Below are positions 35,601-43,290 of a stretch of DNA of 64,000 bases, in pieces. The notes under the pieces were generated by a model, which was not told the DNA's origin, ran no database searches, and saw only the letters and a program-made list of their open reading frames with translations. Origin of the DNA: Aldehydirespirator sp965221215 (GTDB lineage: Bacteria > Actinomycetota > Acidimicrobiia > Acidimicrobiales > Aldehydirespiratoraceae); assembly GCA_965221215.1 (NCBI GenBank), contig OZ244872.1, positions 248,001-312,000 of the forward strand, in the 5' to 3' direction. Each line of letters opens with the position of its first letter. The stretch's first letter is position 1. Made by a program: the position numbers and the translations under genes.

Positions 35601-35843
35601 CCGCATGGTCTGGTAGCGGGGCACTACGTCCTTCACGTAGCCGGTCAGGAGGTGGCCGTGGTGGGGCAGGCCGTTGGCGAAGGGCGGGCCGTCATAGAAC
35701 ACCCAGTCCCTGGCCGCGGGCCTCGCCTCGACCGACTGCTCGAAGGTTCCCTCGGCTTTCCAGCGGGCGAGGATTCGGCGCTCTAGGGCTGGGAAGTCGG
35801 GGCTGCCGACCTTGGGATACGGCTGGTTGCCGCCCTCTTTCAT
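32616..35843 (-). CDS. ileS: Isoleucyl-tRNA synthetase, eukaryote-like type
   Basis: Class Ia aminoacyl-tRNA synthetase of 1075 aa. ATG 35843 (MKEGGNQPYPKV) is taken because the longer frame upstream is low-complexity. The HIGH motif is HHGH in PPFANGLPHHGHLLTG, and the KMSKS motif is KLSKKL before RNYTEP. The editing domain lies between. Motif variants and length place it in the eukaryote-like clade found in many actinobacteria, some members of which are naturally mupirocin-tolerant; tolerance here is only a possibility. No T-box-like element was recognised upstream. Confidence 0.95.
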   Translation of the reverse strand: MKEGGNQPYPKVGSPDFPALERRILARWKAEGTFEQSVEARPAARDWVFYDGPPFANGLPHHGHLLTGYVKDVVPRYQTMRGNRVDRRFGWDCHGLPAEMETERELGVSGRAAVESFGIAEFNRHCRQSVVRYTQQWEDAVTRQARWVDFGNDYKTMDLPYMESVMWAFAQLHRKGLVYEAYRVMPYSWGAETPLSNFEIRLDDATRPRQDPAVTVAFDLAPEPGDPAPTRLLAWTTTPWTLPSNLAVAVGPNIDYAVMEEGGVHYVLAEAAAAAYEAQLAGARRVGTVAGERLVGRSYTPLFDFFAHRREAFRVLAADFVDTAEGTGIVHMAPGFGAEDQETCEANGIAIAGAVPVDDRGRFTEPVSDWAGTNVFEANAGIIRRLKAEGRVVRHDSYEHNYPYCWRTDTPIIYRAINSWYVRVTAVRDRLLELNQQINWVPDHVRDGRFGMWLEGARDWSISRNRFWGSPIPVWRSDDPAYPRIDVYGSLDELERDFGVRPDDLHRPFIDALTRPNPDDPTGRSVMRRVPEVLDCWFESGSMPFAQVHYPFENAEWFESHFPADFIVEYINQTRGWFYTLHVLAGALFDRPAFSNVICHGILLAADGAKLSKKLRNYTEPTDIFEHQGADALRWYLMSANIVRGGDLRISDDGIDDVTRGVLLPIWNAYSFFTMYANAEGYTAGPRTDSGDVLDRYILARTRTLVQRVTERMDAYDLPGGAAEISAFIDALNNWYIRRSRDRFWNAGGADTDSAAFDTLYAVLTTLTRVAAPFLPMVAEEIHGGLTGGASVHLADWPDPDAEGLPADEALVARMERLRDAASAALRVREEAGLRVRLPLARATVAGEGAEDLGPLAELLADEINVKSVVLTDDLEAHASLVLRPNGAVLGPRLGRSVQEVFAAARAGDWTRNAGGTVTAAGHVLEEGSFELAVEASKGGAAAGLQSGDAVVVLDTDVTPELEAEGWARDAVRAIQDCRRLDGYVVTDRIQASLALSSPEQAAAIEHWRDYVAEQVLATDLQVTVSADEAKSTATSRWLAGLVSHEVAIDGQVARCDLTPSATKPRNPGDTTRHR

Positions 35844-35927
35844 GGGCGGTGAGGCTACCGGCGCGCCCTGGGCTGTTCCGGCCTGCGCGCCCTGGGCTGT
35901 TCGTCCCGGCCTGCGGGTCCTGTCGTC

Positions 35928-35977
35928 GGGTCTGGACGACCGGACGGGCTTCGCCCTATCCCCGGTCGTCCAGACCC
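35928..35977. repeat. Perfect 16-bp-stem hairpin upstream of ileS
   Basis: Arms GGGTCTGGACGACCGG (35928-35943) and CCGGTCGTCCAGACCC (35962-35977) are exact complements. The 18-base loop contains a second small hairpin, GGGC-TTC-GCCC. It sits in the ileS leader about 85 bp before the start. It could be a terminator for leftward transcription from the PTS side or an RNA element in the ileS 5' region; neither has further support. Confidence 0.75.
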
Positions 35978-36117
35978 GCCGCCACCCACCGGCCTTGCCG
36001 GTCGGCTGCCACGGCTGGCGGTCGTCCGCTGCGGCCGGTGACACTCAGAGGCCGAGCGGATAGACCCCGCCCCGCTTGCGGTTCCGGCAGTGCGCATAGC
36101 GAGGCCGTGGCCCGAGC

Positions 36118-36154
36118 GGCCCGTGAGCGCAGCGAACAAGAGCGGGAATGACAC
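36118..36154 (-). repeat. Dispersed intergenic repeat, copy a
   Basis: On the minus strand it reads GGTGTCATTCCCGCTCTTGT and continues to CACGGGCC. It matches 53612-53648 on the plus strand with one base missing and one substitution over 37 bases. Both copies are intergenic. Confidence 0.7.
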
Positions 36155-36344
36155 CGCTGCCATCCGAGAGGCTTGCCATCAATCCGCGCATGCTCTTGGG
36201 TTCCAAGATGTGACAAGATTGGAGCTTGTTGCTGGATTGGCTTATGTTTTCTCGGCCAATCTTTGGGTTGTAGTTGGTGCCGGTTGCGCCGACTATGCAG
36301 AGTGCGGGAGCGCGCCGACGAGCTTCCGCAGGGGGATCCGGCTC

Positions 36345-38111
36345 TTGACAGCGAGCGCCGAGTGGACTTTCGACCGGTACCGCCGGGGGGGCACACCGCT
36401 TCCCGAGCCCAACCTGGCCTGGAACACCTACGGGGCCGGCATCGAGAGCATCGGCCGCGGCGGTCGTCCCGAGCCGGCCGAGATTCCCCGCCCTCGTGCC
36501 GACCAGATGCTGGTGCGCGTCGATGCGGTCGGTCTGTGCTTCTCGGATGTGAAGCTCATCCGACTGGGCGGCGACCACCCCAAGCTCTACGGCCGCGATC
36601 TCGCCACCGATCCGATCCGGCTCGGCCATGAGGCCACCGTCACCGTGATCGAGGTCGGCGACGACCTCGCATCGACCTACCGTCCCGGCGACCGGCTGGC
36701 GATCCAGCCCGACATCTATGTGAATGGCCGCAGCACCGCCTACGGCTACACCATCGCCGGCGGGCTGATCCAGTACCACCTCATCGGCCCCGAGATCCTT
36801 GCCGCCGACGACGGCGCCTACGTCATAGGCGTCGACGACGGGCTCGGCTATGCCGCCGCGGCGCTGTCGGAGCCCTGGGCCTGCGTGGAGGCCGCCTATA
36901 CCCAGCGCCGCCGCCTGCAGCCCCTCGACGGCGGCACCGTCTGGATCGTCGGTCATACCGCCGACACGCGCCGCTACGGGTTCGGCGCGTCGCTGCGGGG
37001 CGCGGCGCGGATCGTGCTCACCGACCTGTCGGCCGGTGTCTCCGCCCAGGTGAGGGGGGCGGCCGGGCCTCGCACGGAGGTGACGGTGGACGACGGGGTG
37101 AGCCCGGCCGGCTATAGCGCCCTCGCCGACGAGCAGACCGGCGGCCGGGGCTTCGACGACATCATCGTTCTCGATCCCGCCTCCGGCGAGCAGGTGACCG
37201 AGGCGGCCCGGTGCATCGCCTTCCGGGGCACTCTCAACCTGGTCGGCGAGCGCCCCCTCGACGGCCGCTCCAGCATCGACTTCGGCCGGCTGCACTACGA
37301 CTACACCGCCTACGTCGGCACCCGCGGCCCCGATGTGGCCGCGGCCTACGGCGAGGCGCGCAACCGCTGTGACCTGCGCCCCGGCGGCGTGGCCGTGTTC
37401 GTGGGGGCGGGCGGGCCAATGGGCCAGATGCATGTGCAGCGCGCCATCGAGAAATCCAACGGACCGTCGGTGATCGTCGGCGTCGATCCCGACCGCGAGC
37501 GCTTGCAGGTGTTGGAGGCTTCGCTGGCCGCCCTGGCCGAGCGGGCCGGCCGCCGATTGGTGCTGATCAATCCCGAGGCGTCCGACGCCAGCGTCGAAGA
37601 CCATGTAGACCGCCTCACCGGCGGCGTCGGCGCCGACGATGTGGTGGTCACCGTGCCGGTGGCGGAGGTAATGGCCGACGCGGCCCGCCTGATGGGACCC
37701 GACGGGATGCTCGTGTTCTTCGCCGGCGTGGCCAACGGCACGATGGGTCCCCTCGACATGAGCCGGGTATATCTGGGCAACGCCCAGTACACGGGCACGT
37801 CGGGCTCCTCCATCGACGACCAGGCGCTGGTGCTGGCCAAGGCGGTGGAGGGCACCCTGTCACCGGACCTGAACCTGGCCGCGGTCGGCGGGATCGAGGC
37901 CGGCCGCGACGGCATGCAGGCGGTCCTCGAGGGCCGCTTCGCGGGCAAGGTCGTCATCTTCCCCCAAGTCTCGGGGATGCCGCTGCTCGGACTCGACGAA
38001 CTGGCCGAGCAGCATCCCCACATCGGCGAGGCGCTGGGGGAGCGGGGCCAGTGGACCCGCGAGGCCGAGCGGCGCCTGATCGAGAGCCACGCCGCGGCGG
38101 TCGACCGGTGA
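36345..38111 (+). CDS. Zinc-type alcohol/polyol dehydrogenase with two Rossmann-like domains
   Basis: Medium-chain dehydrogenase-like protein of about 588 aa, far longer than the usual 350. The catalytic domain has GLCFSDVK (Cys near residue 65), LGHEATV (near 93) and EPWACVEAAY. A first nucleotide-binding-like segment near 195 (GGTVWIVGHTADTRR) is degenerate; a second near 345 (VAVFVGAGGPMGQMH) is canonical and followed by an acidic VGVD. The start is uncertain: TTG 36345 is the nearest in-frame start to the family-like PEPNLAWNTYGAG, after a purine-rich AGGGGG. As first gene of a PTS locus it probably oxidises the phosphorylated polyol brought in by the transporter. Confidence 0.75.
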   Translation: MTASAEWTFDRYRRGGTPLPEPNLAWNTYGAGIESIGRGGRPEPAEIPRPRADQMLVRVDAVGLCFSDVKLIRLGGDHPKLYGRDLATDPIRLGHEATVTVIEVGDDLASTYRPGDRLAIQPDIYVNGRSTAYGYTIAGGLIQYHLIGPEILAADDGAYVIGVDDGLGYAAAALSEPWACVEAAYTQRRRLQPLDGGTVWIVGHTADTRRYGFGASLRGAARIVLTDLSAGVSAQVRGAAGPRTEVTVDDGVSPAGYSALADEQTGGRGFDDIIVLDPASGEQVTEAARCIAFRGTLNLVGERPLDGRSSIDFGRLHYDYTAYVGTRGPDVAAAYGEARNRCDLRPGGVAVFVGAGGPMGQMHVQRAIEKSNGPSVIVGVDPDRERLQVLEASLAALAERAGRRLVLINPEASDASVEDHVDRLTGGVGADDVVVTVPVAEVMADAARLMGPDGMLVFFAGVANGTMGPLDMSRVYLGNAQYTGTSGSSIDDQALVLAKAVEGTLSPDLNLAAVGGIEAGRDGMQAVLEGRFAGKVVIFPQVSGMPLLGLDELAEQHPHIGEALGERGQWTREAERRLIESHAAAVDR

Positions 38112-38202
38112 TCGCCACCCTCACCTCGACCGGCGGCCGCAGAACGCCCGGCGATACGGATCATGCCGCGGCGGTCGACCGGTGATCGCAACCCTCACCC
38201 CC
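38089..38202 (+). repeat. Tandem duplication of the dehydrogenase/PfkB junction
   Basis: About 35 bases spanning the dehydrogenase stop and the kinase start (GCGGCGGTCGACCGGTGATC then GCMACCCTCACC) occur twice, 74 bp apart. The first copy overlaps the dehydrogenase stop and opens a 25-aa ORF (38108-38185, MIATLTSTGG...) whose TGA overlaps the true kinase GTG at 38182. The ORF repeats the kinase N-terminus (MIATLT) and ends with the dehydrogenase C-terminus (AAAVDR). Confidence 0.85.
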
Positions 38203-39123
38203 AATCCGAGCCTTGACCGCACCCTGTCGGTCGAGCGGCTGGAGCCCGGCGGGGTGATGCGAGCCTCGAGGGTTCGGGTCGAATGCTCGGGCAAGGGCGT
38301 GAACGTGGCCCGAGCGCTCGGCCGCAACCAGCAGGCGGCCCGAGCGGTGTTCCCCGCCAACGCCGATGATGCCGCCGTGTTCGTCTCGTCGCTGGCCGCC
38401 GACGGCGCCGCCGCGCTCCCCGTCCCGGCGCGAGGGACCATCCGATCCTGCTTCACGCTGGTGGAGCCGGACGGAACGGCCACCCAGATCAACGAGCCGG
38501 GTCCTGAGATGAGCGCGTCTGAGGCCGACGAGTTGGTGTCGCAGGCCGCGGCTGCCTCGGCCGACTCCGACTGGATGGTGGCCAGCGGCAGCCTGCCTCC
38601 GGGCGCGCCCGACGACCTGTATGCCCGGCTGGCTGCGATGCTCCCCGATGCCGGTGCCAGGCTGGCGGTTGACACCAGCGGCGCCGCGCTGGACGCCCTG
38701 GTCGGCGCGGCCTGTGCGGTGGTCAAGCCCAACCTGGCGGAACTGGCCGCCGTAATCGGCAGCAGCCTCAGCACCGTCGCCGATGTGATCGACGCGGCCG
38801 ACAAGTTCCGCCGCAGCGGCTGGCGCTCAGTTCTCGTGAGCCTGGGACGCGACGGCGCGGTCCTGGTGGCCGACGAAGTGTGCTGCGGGACGGTGGCCGG
38901 TGTCGAGGTGCGCAACACGGTGGGCGCCGGCGACGCGCTGTTGGCCGGCTTCGTGTCGGCCGGAGGCCGGGGTGCGGCCGCGTTGGCCGAGGGCCTCGCC
39001 TGGGCCAGCGCGGCGATCAGATCAACCGACACGCTGGGGCAGGCGGTCACCGACCGCGACCGCCGGACCGTGCAACTGAGCGCCGATCGGTGCCCCGACC
39101 GCCGCGTGGGAGCGCCCGCATGA
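38182..39123 (+). CDS. PfkB-family sugar-phosphate kinase (1-phosphofructokinase-like)
   Basis: ATP-dependent kinase of 313 aa from GTG 38182. The N-terminal MIATLTPNPSLDRTLSVERL and the SGKGVNVARALGRN motif match FruK/LacC-type kinases, and the C-terminal NTVGAGDALLAGF carries the catalytic Asp of the GAGD box. In this PTS context it likely phosphorylates fructose-1-P, fructose-6-P or tagatose-6-P to the bisphosphate after the dehydrogenase step. The exact substrate is not determinable. The upstream junction is duplicated. Confidence 0.88.
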   Translation: MIATLTPNPSLDRTLSVERLEPGGVMRASRVRVECSGKGVNVARALGRNQQAARAVFPANADDAAVFVSSLAADGAAALPVPARGTIRSCFTLVEPDGTATQINEPGPEMSASEADELVSQAAAASADSDWMVASGSLPPGAPDDLYARLAAMLPDAGARLAVDTSGAALDALVGAACAVVKPNLAELAAVIGSSLSTVADVIDAADKFRRSGWRSVLVSLGRDGAVLVADEVCCGTVAGVEVRNTVGAGDALLAGFVSAGGRGAAALAEGLAWASAAIRSTDTLGQAVTDRDRRTVQLSADRCPDRRVGAPA

Positions 39124-39244
39124 CCGAGCGGAGCCAACCGGCGGGCCGTGCGCGGGCAGGTTCCCGGCCGACCGCCGCGTGGGAGCGTCCGTATGACGGA
39201 GGGGGAGTAGGCATGAGGGTGGGAGCGTTCGCATGACCGAGGCC
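39095..39244 (+). repeat. Triplicated PfkB/membrane-protein gene junction
   Basis: The junction GTGGGAGCG-YCCGY-ATGACSGAG appears at 39107-39128, 39179-39201 and, shortened, at 39219-39241. The first two copies also share the preceding CCGACCGCCGC. The first ATG (39120) overlaps the kinase stop and opens a 38-aa ORF (39120-39236) that ends in a TGA overlapping the true start at 39233. The second ATG (39193) opens a five-codon ORF. Confidence 0.8.
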
Positions 39245-39910
39245 TTTCCGCTGCGCATCTCGGCCATGTTCCGAGAGGGGTGGGCGGGCTACCGGCGCAA
39301 CATCGGCCCGTTGACGGTGGGGGCGCTGGCCACCTTCGCGGTGTACGGCGTGTTCCGCGTGCTGGCGCAGCAGGCCCTCAACGACGGCCAGGAGATCGCC
39401 TCGGTCGCGCTCGATCTGGTGGGGCTGGTGCTGGCCGGCACCGTCGCGGTGCCGTGGTACTCCTACGCGCTCGACGCCGCCCGCTCCAGACCCACGGACC
39501 TGGGCGCACCCTGGCGCGACGGCGCCCTGTTCTCGGCCCAGTTCGTGTGCTCCTTCTGGTTCTGGGCCGCCTTCATGCTCGGACTGCGCTACCTGTTCGG
39601 CATCCCGTCGATCCTCGCGGTGCTCTTCTACGGCCTGCACGGCTACGTGGTCGCCGACCGGGTCGCCAAGGGGGGTCTGCGGGCGCTGGGCACGAGCGTC
39701 CGCCTGGGCCACAAGCGCCGGGTGGCGCTGTTCGCGATCCTGGCGCTGTGCATCGTGTTCAACCTGATGGCGGCGCTCCCCCTCTCCTACGGCGCCTCGC
39801 CGCTTCCGATCGCGGTCAGCGTGGCCGCCTTCACGGTGACGGCCAGCATCACCCTGGTGTCGGGCGCCTGCCTCTACGACGCCCTGTACGAACGCCTGGA
39901 GGACCAGTGA
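39233..39910 (+). CDS. Polytopic membrane protein of the PTS locus
   Basis: 225 aa, integral membrane protein with about five or six hydrophobic segments (residues 28-48, 58-80, 100-125, 155-178, 185-212). The N-terminal MTEAFPLRISAMFREGWAGYRRNIGPL is amphipathic and resembles the start of DUF975-like or glycerophosphodiesterase-type membrane domains, but I cannot assign a family firmly. Its stop overlaps the Enzyme I GTG start (GTGA), so it is expressed with the PTS genes and may help sugar or polyol entry. Confidence 0.7.
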   Translation: MTEAFPLRISAMFREGWAGYRRNIGPLTVGALATFAVYGVFRVLAQQALNDGQEIASVALDLVGLVLAGTVAVPWYSYALDAARSRPTDLGAPWRDGALFSAQFVCSFWFWAAFMLGLRYLFGIPSILAVLFYGLHGYVVADRVAKGGLRALGTSVRLGHKRRVALFAILALCIVFNLMAALPLSYGASPLPIAVSVAAFTVTASITLVSGACLYDALYERLEDQ

Positions 39911-41652
39911 CTAGCAGTGACCCCAAGAGCAGTGGCGACCCGCCAGCCGTGACCGAGCGCGCCGAGTTGCGCATCGCGGCCACGCCCGCATCGGCTGGCG
40001 TGGCGCTCGGCCCTGCGGTGGTGATCGACCAGCAAGAGGTGGCGGTGATCGACCGCGCCGACCCGCAGGCCGCGTTCGCGGCGGCGGCGGACGCGGCCGG
40101 CCAACAGCTCGAATCGCGGTGCGAAGCGGCTCGAGCGGCGGGACGGGCCGAGGCGGGGGACGTTCTCGAAGCTCAGGCGCTCATGGCCCGCGACCCGATG
40201 CTGGCCGAGTCGGTCGGCGCCGCCCTCGCCGACGGCATGAGCCTCGATGCCGCCCTGACCCGGGCTGACGACGACATCAGCAGCCTCTTCGCCTCGATCG
40301 ACGATCCCTACATGGCCCAGCGGGCCCAGGATGTGGGCGAGGTGGTGGACCGGATTCGCAGGCATCTCGCCGGCGCCGACTCCCGCGACTCGCAGATCGA
40401 GGCGCCGTCGGTGCTGGTGGCCAAGTCGCTGACCGCGGCCGACACCGCGGTGCTCGATCCCGGGCTGGTTCTGGGGTTCGTCACCGAGACCGGCGGCCCT
40501 ACCAGCCATGTCGCCATCATCGCCCGGTCGCTGGGCGTGGCCGCGGTGGTGGGGGCCGAGGGTTTGGCCGCCCGGGTCGGCGCCGGAGAGGCGGTGGCTC
40601 TCGACGGGTCCACCGGCGAGGTGGTGGTGCGCCCGACCGCGAGCACCGCCGCGGACTTCGCCGCCCGCCGGGAAGCAGTCGAGGCGGAGGCGGAGGCGGC
40701 CGAGCGCTTCCGGGGCGTGGGCGTCGCCTTCGGGGGACGGCCGGTCAGGGTGCAGGCCAACGTCGGCTCACAGGCAGACGTCGAGCGCGCCCTCGAAGCC
40801 GAGGCCGACGGCATCGGACTGCTTCGCACCGAGTTCCTGTTCCTCGACCGCACCGAGGCGCCCAGCGAGCAGGAGCAAGTCGACTTCTACTCCCACGCCG
40901 CCTCGTCGTTCACCGAGCCGGTGGTGGTGCGCACCTTCGACATCGGCGGCGACAAGCCGGCCCCCTACCTCGCCGTCGAAGCGGAGGACAACCCGTTCCT
41001 CGGCGTGCGCGGCGCCCGGCTCTACAGCCGCTGCGGTGACGTGTTCGACACCCAGGTGCGGGCCATCCTGCGGGCCGCGGTGGCAGGCGACGTGCAGATG
41101 ATGCTCCCGATGGTCTCCACCGTCGAGGAGATCGTCGAGCTGCGGGGCCGGATAGAGCAGACCGCGCGGAGCCTCGCAGCCGAGGGGGTGCCCCATCGGC
41201 TGCCGCCGGTGGGGGTGATGGTCGAGGTTCCGTCGATCGCGCTCACCGCCGACGCGGCGGCGGCCCATGTGGACTTCTTCTCCATCGGCACCAACGACCT
41301 GACCCAGTACGCCATGGCCGCCGACCGCACCAACGGCGCGCTCGACAGCCTCCAGGATGCGCTCCACCCGGCGGTGCTGGCGTTGTGCGAGCGCACCGTG
41401 GCCGCGGCCCGCCGCGGCGGTGTTGGCGTCTCGGTGTGCGGTCTGGTCGCGGCCGACCCGCTGGGTGCGGCGGTGCTCACCGCCATGGGGGTGGACAAGC
41501 TCTCGGTCAGCGCCCGGTCCGTCAACCTCATCAAGCAGGTGGTCGACTCGCTCGACCGCCTCGACGCTGAGGCCATGGCTGCCGAGGCGTTGGCCGCTTC
41601 CGGTGCCCAAGCGGTTCGAGGCATCGTCGCCGCCGCCCTGGAGCGCCCATGA
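39907..41652 (+). CDS. ptsI: PTS Enzyme I (phosphoenolpyruvate-protein phosphotransferase)
   Basis: Takes phosphate from PEP and passes it to HPr, 581 aa. GTG 39907 overlaps the previous stop by 4 bp. The phosphorylated histidine is His201 in GGPTSHVAIIAR. The PEP-binding TIM barrel shows GLLRTEFLFLDR, RTFDIGGDKP, GVRGARL and SIGTNDLTQYAMAADR, and the C-terminal Cys is in VSVCGLVAAD. The stop overlaps the PRD regulator start by ATGA. Confidence 0.95.
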   Translation: MTSSDPKSSGDPPAVTERAELRIAATPASAGVALGPAVVIDQQEVAVIDRADPQAAFAAAADAAGQQLESRCEAARAAGRAEAGDVLEAQALMARDPMLAESVGAALADGMSLDAALTRADDDISSLFASIDDPYMAQRAQDVGEVVDRIRRHLAGADSRDSQIEAPSVLVAKSLTAADTAVLDPGLVLGFVTETGGPTSHVAIIARSLGVAAVVGAEGLAARVGAGEAVALDGSTGEVVVRPTASTAADFAARREAVEAEAEAAERFRGVGVAFGGRPVRVQANVGSQADVERALEAEADGIGLLRTEFLFLDRTEAPSEQEQVDFYSHAASSFTEPVVVRTFDIGGDKPAPYLAVEAEDNPFLGVRGARLYSRCGDVFDTQVRAILRAAVAGDVQMMLPMVSTVEEIVELRGRIEQTARSLAAEGVPHRLPPVGVMVEVPSIALTADAAAAHVDFFSIGTNDLTQYAMAADRTNGALDSLQDALHPAVLALCERTVAAARRGGVGVSVCGLVAADPLGAAVLTAMGVDKLSVSARSVNLIKQVVDSLDRLDAEAMAAEALAASGAQAVRGIVAAALERP

Positions 41653-43157
41653 CGGCCGGACTCGACACCCGCGTGCTGCGGATCACCCGCTGGCTCCTCG
41701 AGCAGGAGCAGCCCCGCAGCACCGCCTCGGTGGCCGCCGACCTCGGGCTGAGCGAGCGGGTGGTCCGCTATCGCCTCGACCACATCGACCGCTATCTGCG
41801 CTCCTGCGGCGCCGAACTGGTGCGCAAGCGCGGCCTGGGCCTGGTGGTGGACGGGCCGCCCGACATCCGCCGGCGGATCACCGCCGACCTGCCGCCGCTG
41901 TCGGATGCGCCCAGGGTCTACGCCCCCGAGGAGCGGGTGCGCATCCTGCTGGCTGCACTGCTGTGGTCGGCGCCCACGGTGGTGTCGCTGGAGGACCTCC
42001 ACCTCGAGCTCGAGGTGTCGAAGACTTCGGCCCGGCGCGATCTTCGGGCCGGGGAGCCGTGGCTGGAGCGCAACGGCGTCCCGCTGGTGCGCCGGCCCGG
42101 CCGGGGAATATCGGTGGCCGGACCCGAGCGCCGCATCCGCCAGGTCATCGTGCAGCTCATCCTCGAAGCCATCCCCGAGGAGGTGCTGCTGTTGCAGCTG
42201 GCCGCCGACCCGGCCGCCCGCTCAGCCGCCAACGTGCGGGTGCCGGTGGGCCTGCGTGAGCGGATCTTCACCCTGCCGCTGCGCGACACGGCTGAGATCG
42301 TGCGGTCGAGCGCGCTGGGCCAGACCCTCATGTCGGGTCGCAGCGACGTGGTGTTCGCGCTGTTCCTGGCGGTGTCGGTGGCCAGGATCCGCGATGGGCA
42401 CACCGTGGCGGTCGAGGCCGGCCTGCACCGCTCGGTCATGGACCACCCCATCGCCGAGAGCGTGGCCGGCATCGTGCCGGGGCTGGAGAAGCTGGTGGGC
42501 GCCTTCCTGCCCGCCCCCGAGATGGCCGCGGTCACCGAGTACCTGCTCGGCCTCGACGCGCTCGACACGGTGCAGTCGGACTCGGCCGCCATCAGCGCCG
42601 ACCTGCTCGACCGGATCATGGGTTTCGCGGGCGAGCACCTGCACGCCGCGCTGGCCGACGACCTGGAGCTCAGGCGGGGCCTGGCGTCGCACCTCGAGCG
42701 TCTCAGCGTGCGCCTGCGCTACGGCCTGCCCGTCCACAACCCGCTGCTTCCCGAGGTGCGGGCCCGCTATCCCGACGTGTACGCCGCCGCGGCCGACATC
42801 GGCACGCTGGTCGAGTCGGCCATGCAGGTGCCGATCGTCGAGGACGAGATCGGCTTCATCACCATGTACATCTCCGGCGCGATGGAAAGGGCCCGCCTGC
42901 GGCCGAGGCGCCGGGCCCTGATCGTGTGTCCCAGCGGGATGGCCACGGTGTGGGTGTTGGTGTCGCGGATCCAGGCCGAGTTCCCAGAGCTGGACCTGGT
43001 GGAGGTGCTGTCGGAGCGGGGCTACGAGGAGCTGCAGCACGGCGACTTCGACCTGGTGATCTCCACCGTGCCGCTGGTCGAGCACGAGGTTCCGGTGGTG
43101 GTGGTCAGCCCGCTGCTGTCGGCATCCGACGTGGGCCGGCTCTCCCGCCACGCCTAG
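41649..43157 (+). CDS. PRD-domain transcriptional regulator with EIIB-like domain (MtlR/BglG-like)
   Basis: Activator of 502 aa controlled by PTS phosphorylation. The N-terminal tandem HTH regions (residues 5-60 and about 95-160) point to DNA binding rather than RNA antitermination. PRD1 lies near 215-310 (AGLHRSVMDHPIAESV) and PRD2 near 325-420 (GLASHLERL, VHNPLLPEV, EDEIGFITMYI). A C-terminal EIIB-like domain begins with RALIVCPSGMATVWV (Cys near 425). In PRD2 the usual histidine of the E-I-G-F-I-x-x-H motif is tyrosine. It probably drives the EIIC gene 133 bp downstream. Confidence 0.88.
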   Translation: MTAGLDTRVLRITRWLLEQEQPRSTASVAADLGLSERVVRYRLDHIDRYLRSCGAELVRKRGLGLVVDGPPDIRRRITADLPPLSDAPRVYAPEERVRILLAALLWSAPTVVSLEDLHLELEVSKTSARRDLRAGEPWLERNGVPLVRRPGRGISVAGPERRIRQVIVQLILEAIPEEVLLLQLAADPAARSAANVRVPVGLRERIFTLPLRDTAEIVRSSALGQTLMSGRSDVVFALFLAVSVARIRDGHTVAVEAGLHRSVMDHPIAESVAGIVPGLEKLVGAFLPAPEMAAVTEYLLGLDALDTVQSDSAAISADLLDRIMGFAGEHLHAALADDLELRRGLASHLERLSVRLRYGLPVHNPLLPEVRARYPDVYAAAADIGTLVESAMQVPIVEDEIGFITMYISGAMERARLRPRRRALIVCPSGMATVWVLVSRIQAEFPELDLVEVLSERGYEELQHGDFDLVISTVPLVEHEVPVVVVSPLLSASDVGRLSRHA

Positions 43158-43290
43158 CAACTGGTGCCCTGGTGAAATCGGCCCCGCGGCGCGTCGGAAT
43201 GTCGTATTGGGGTGCCGCGGTATTGGCAGTAGTGGCGACGGCCGAACCGGTGGAAGCTTGATGGTCACCCGACGCTAGGAGGACCCGCGC

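Larger units (their letters stand above)
35844..36344. other. 500-bp region between ileS and the PTS locus, rich in repeats
   Basis: No convincing gene. It contains an 18-bp direct repeat (35861-35878 and 35885-35902, GCGCGCCCTGGGCTGTTC, 24-bp period), a large perfect hairpin (35928-35977) and one copy of a dispersed repeat (36118-36154). An open frame from 36090 runs into the dehydrogenase gene, but its first 85 codons do not look like protein. Confidence 0.6.

Noticed and set aside
35844..36060. T-box riboswitch upstream of ileS
   Set aside because: No TGG-bearing antiterminator or specifier loop could be recognised on the minus strand.
36090..36344. N-terminal extension of the dehydrogenase frame
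   Set aside because: The 85 codons overlap a dispersed intergenic repeat and do not resemble the family N-terminus.
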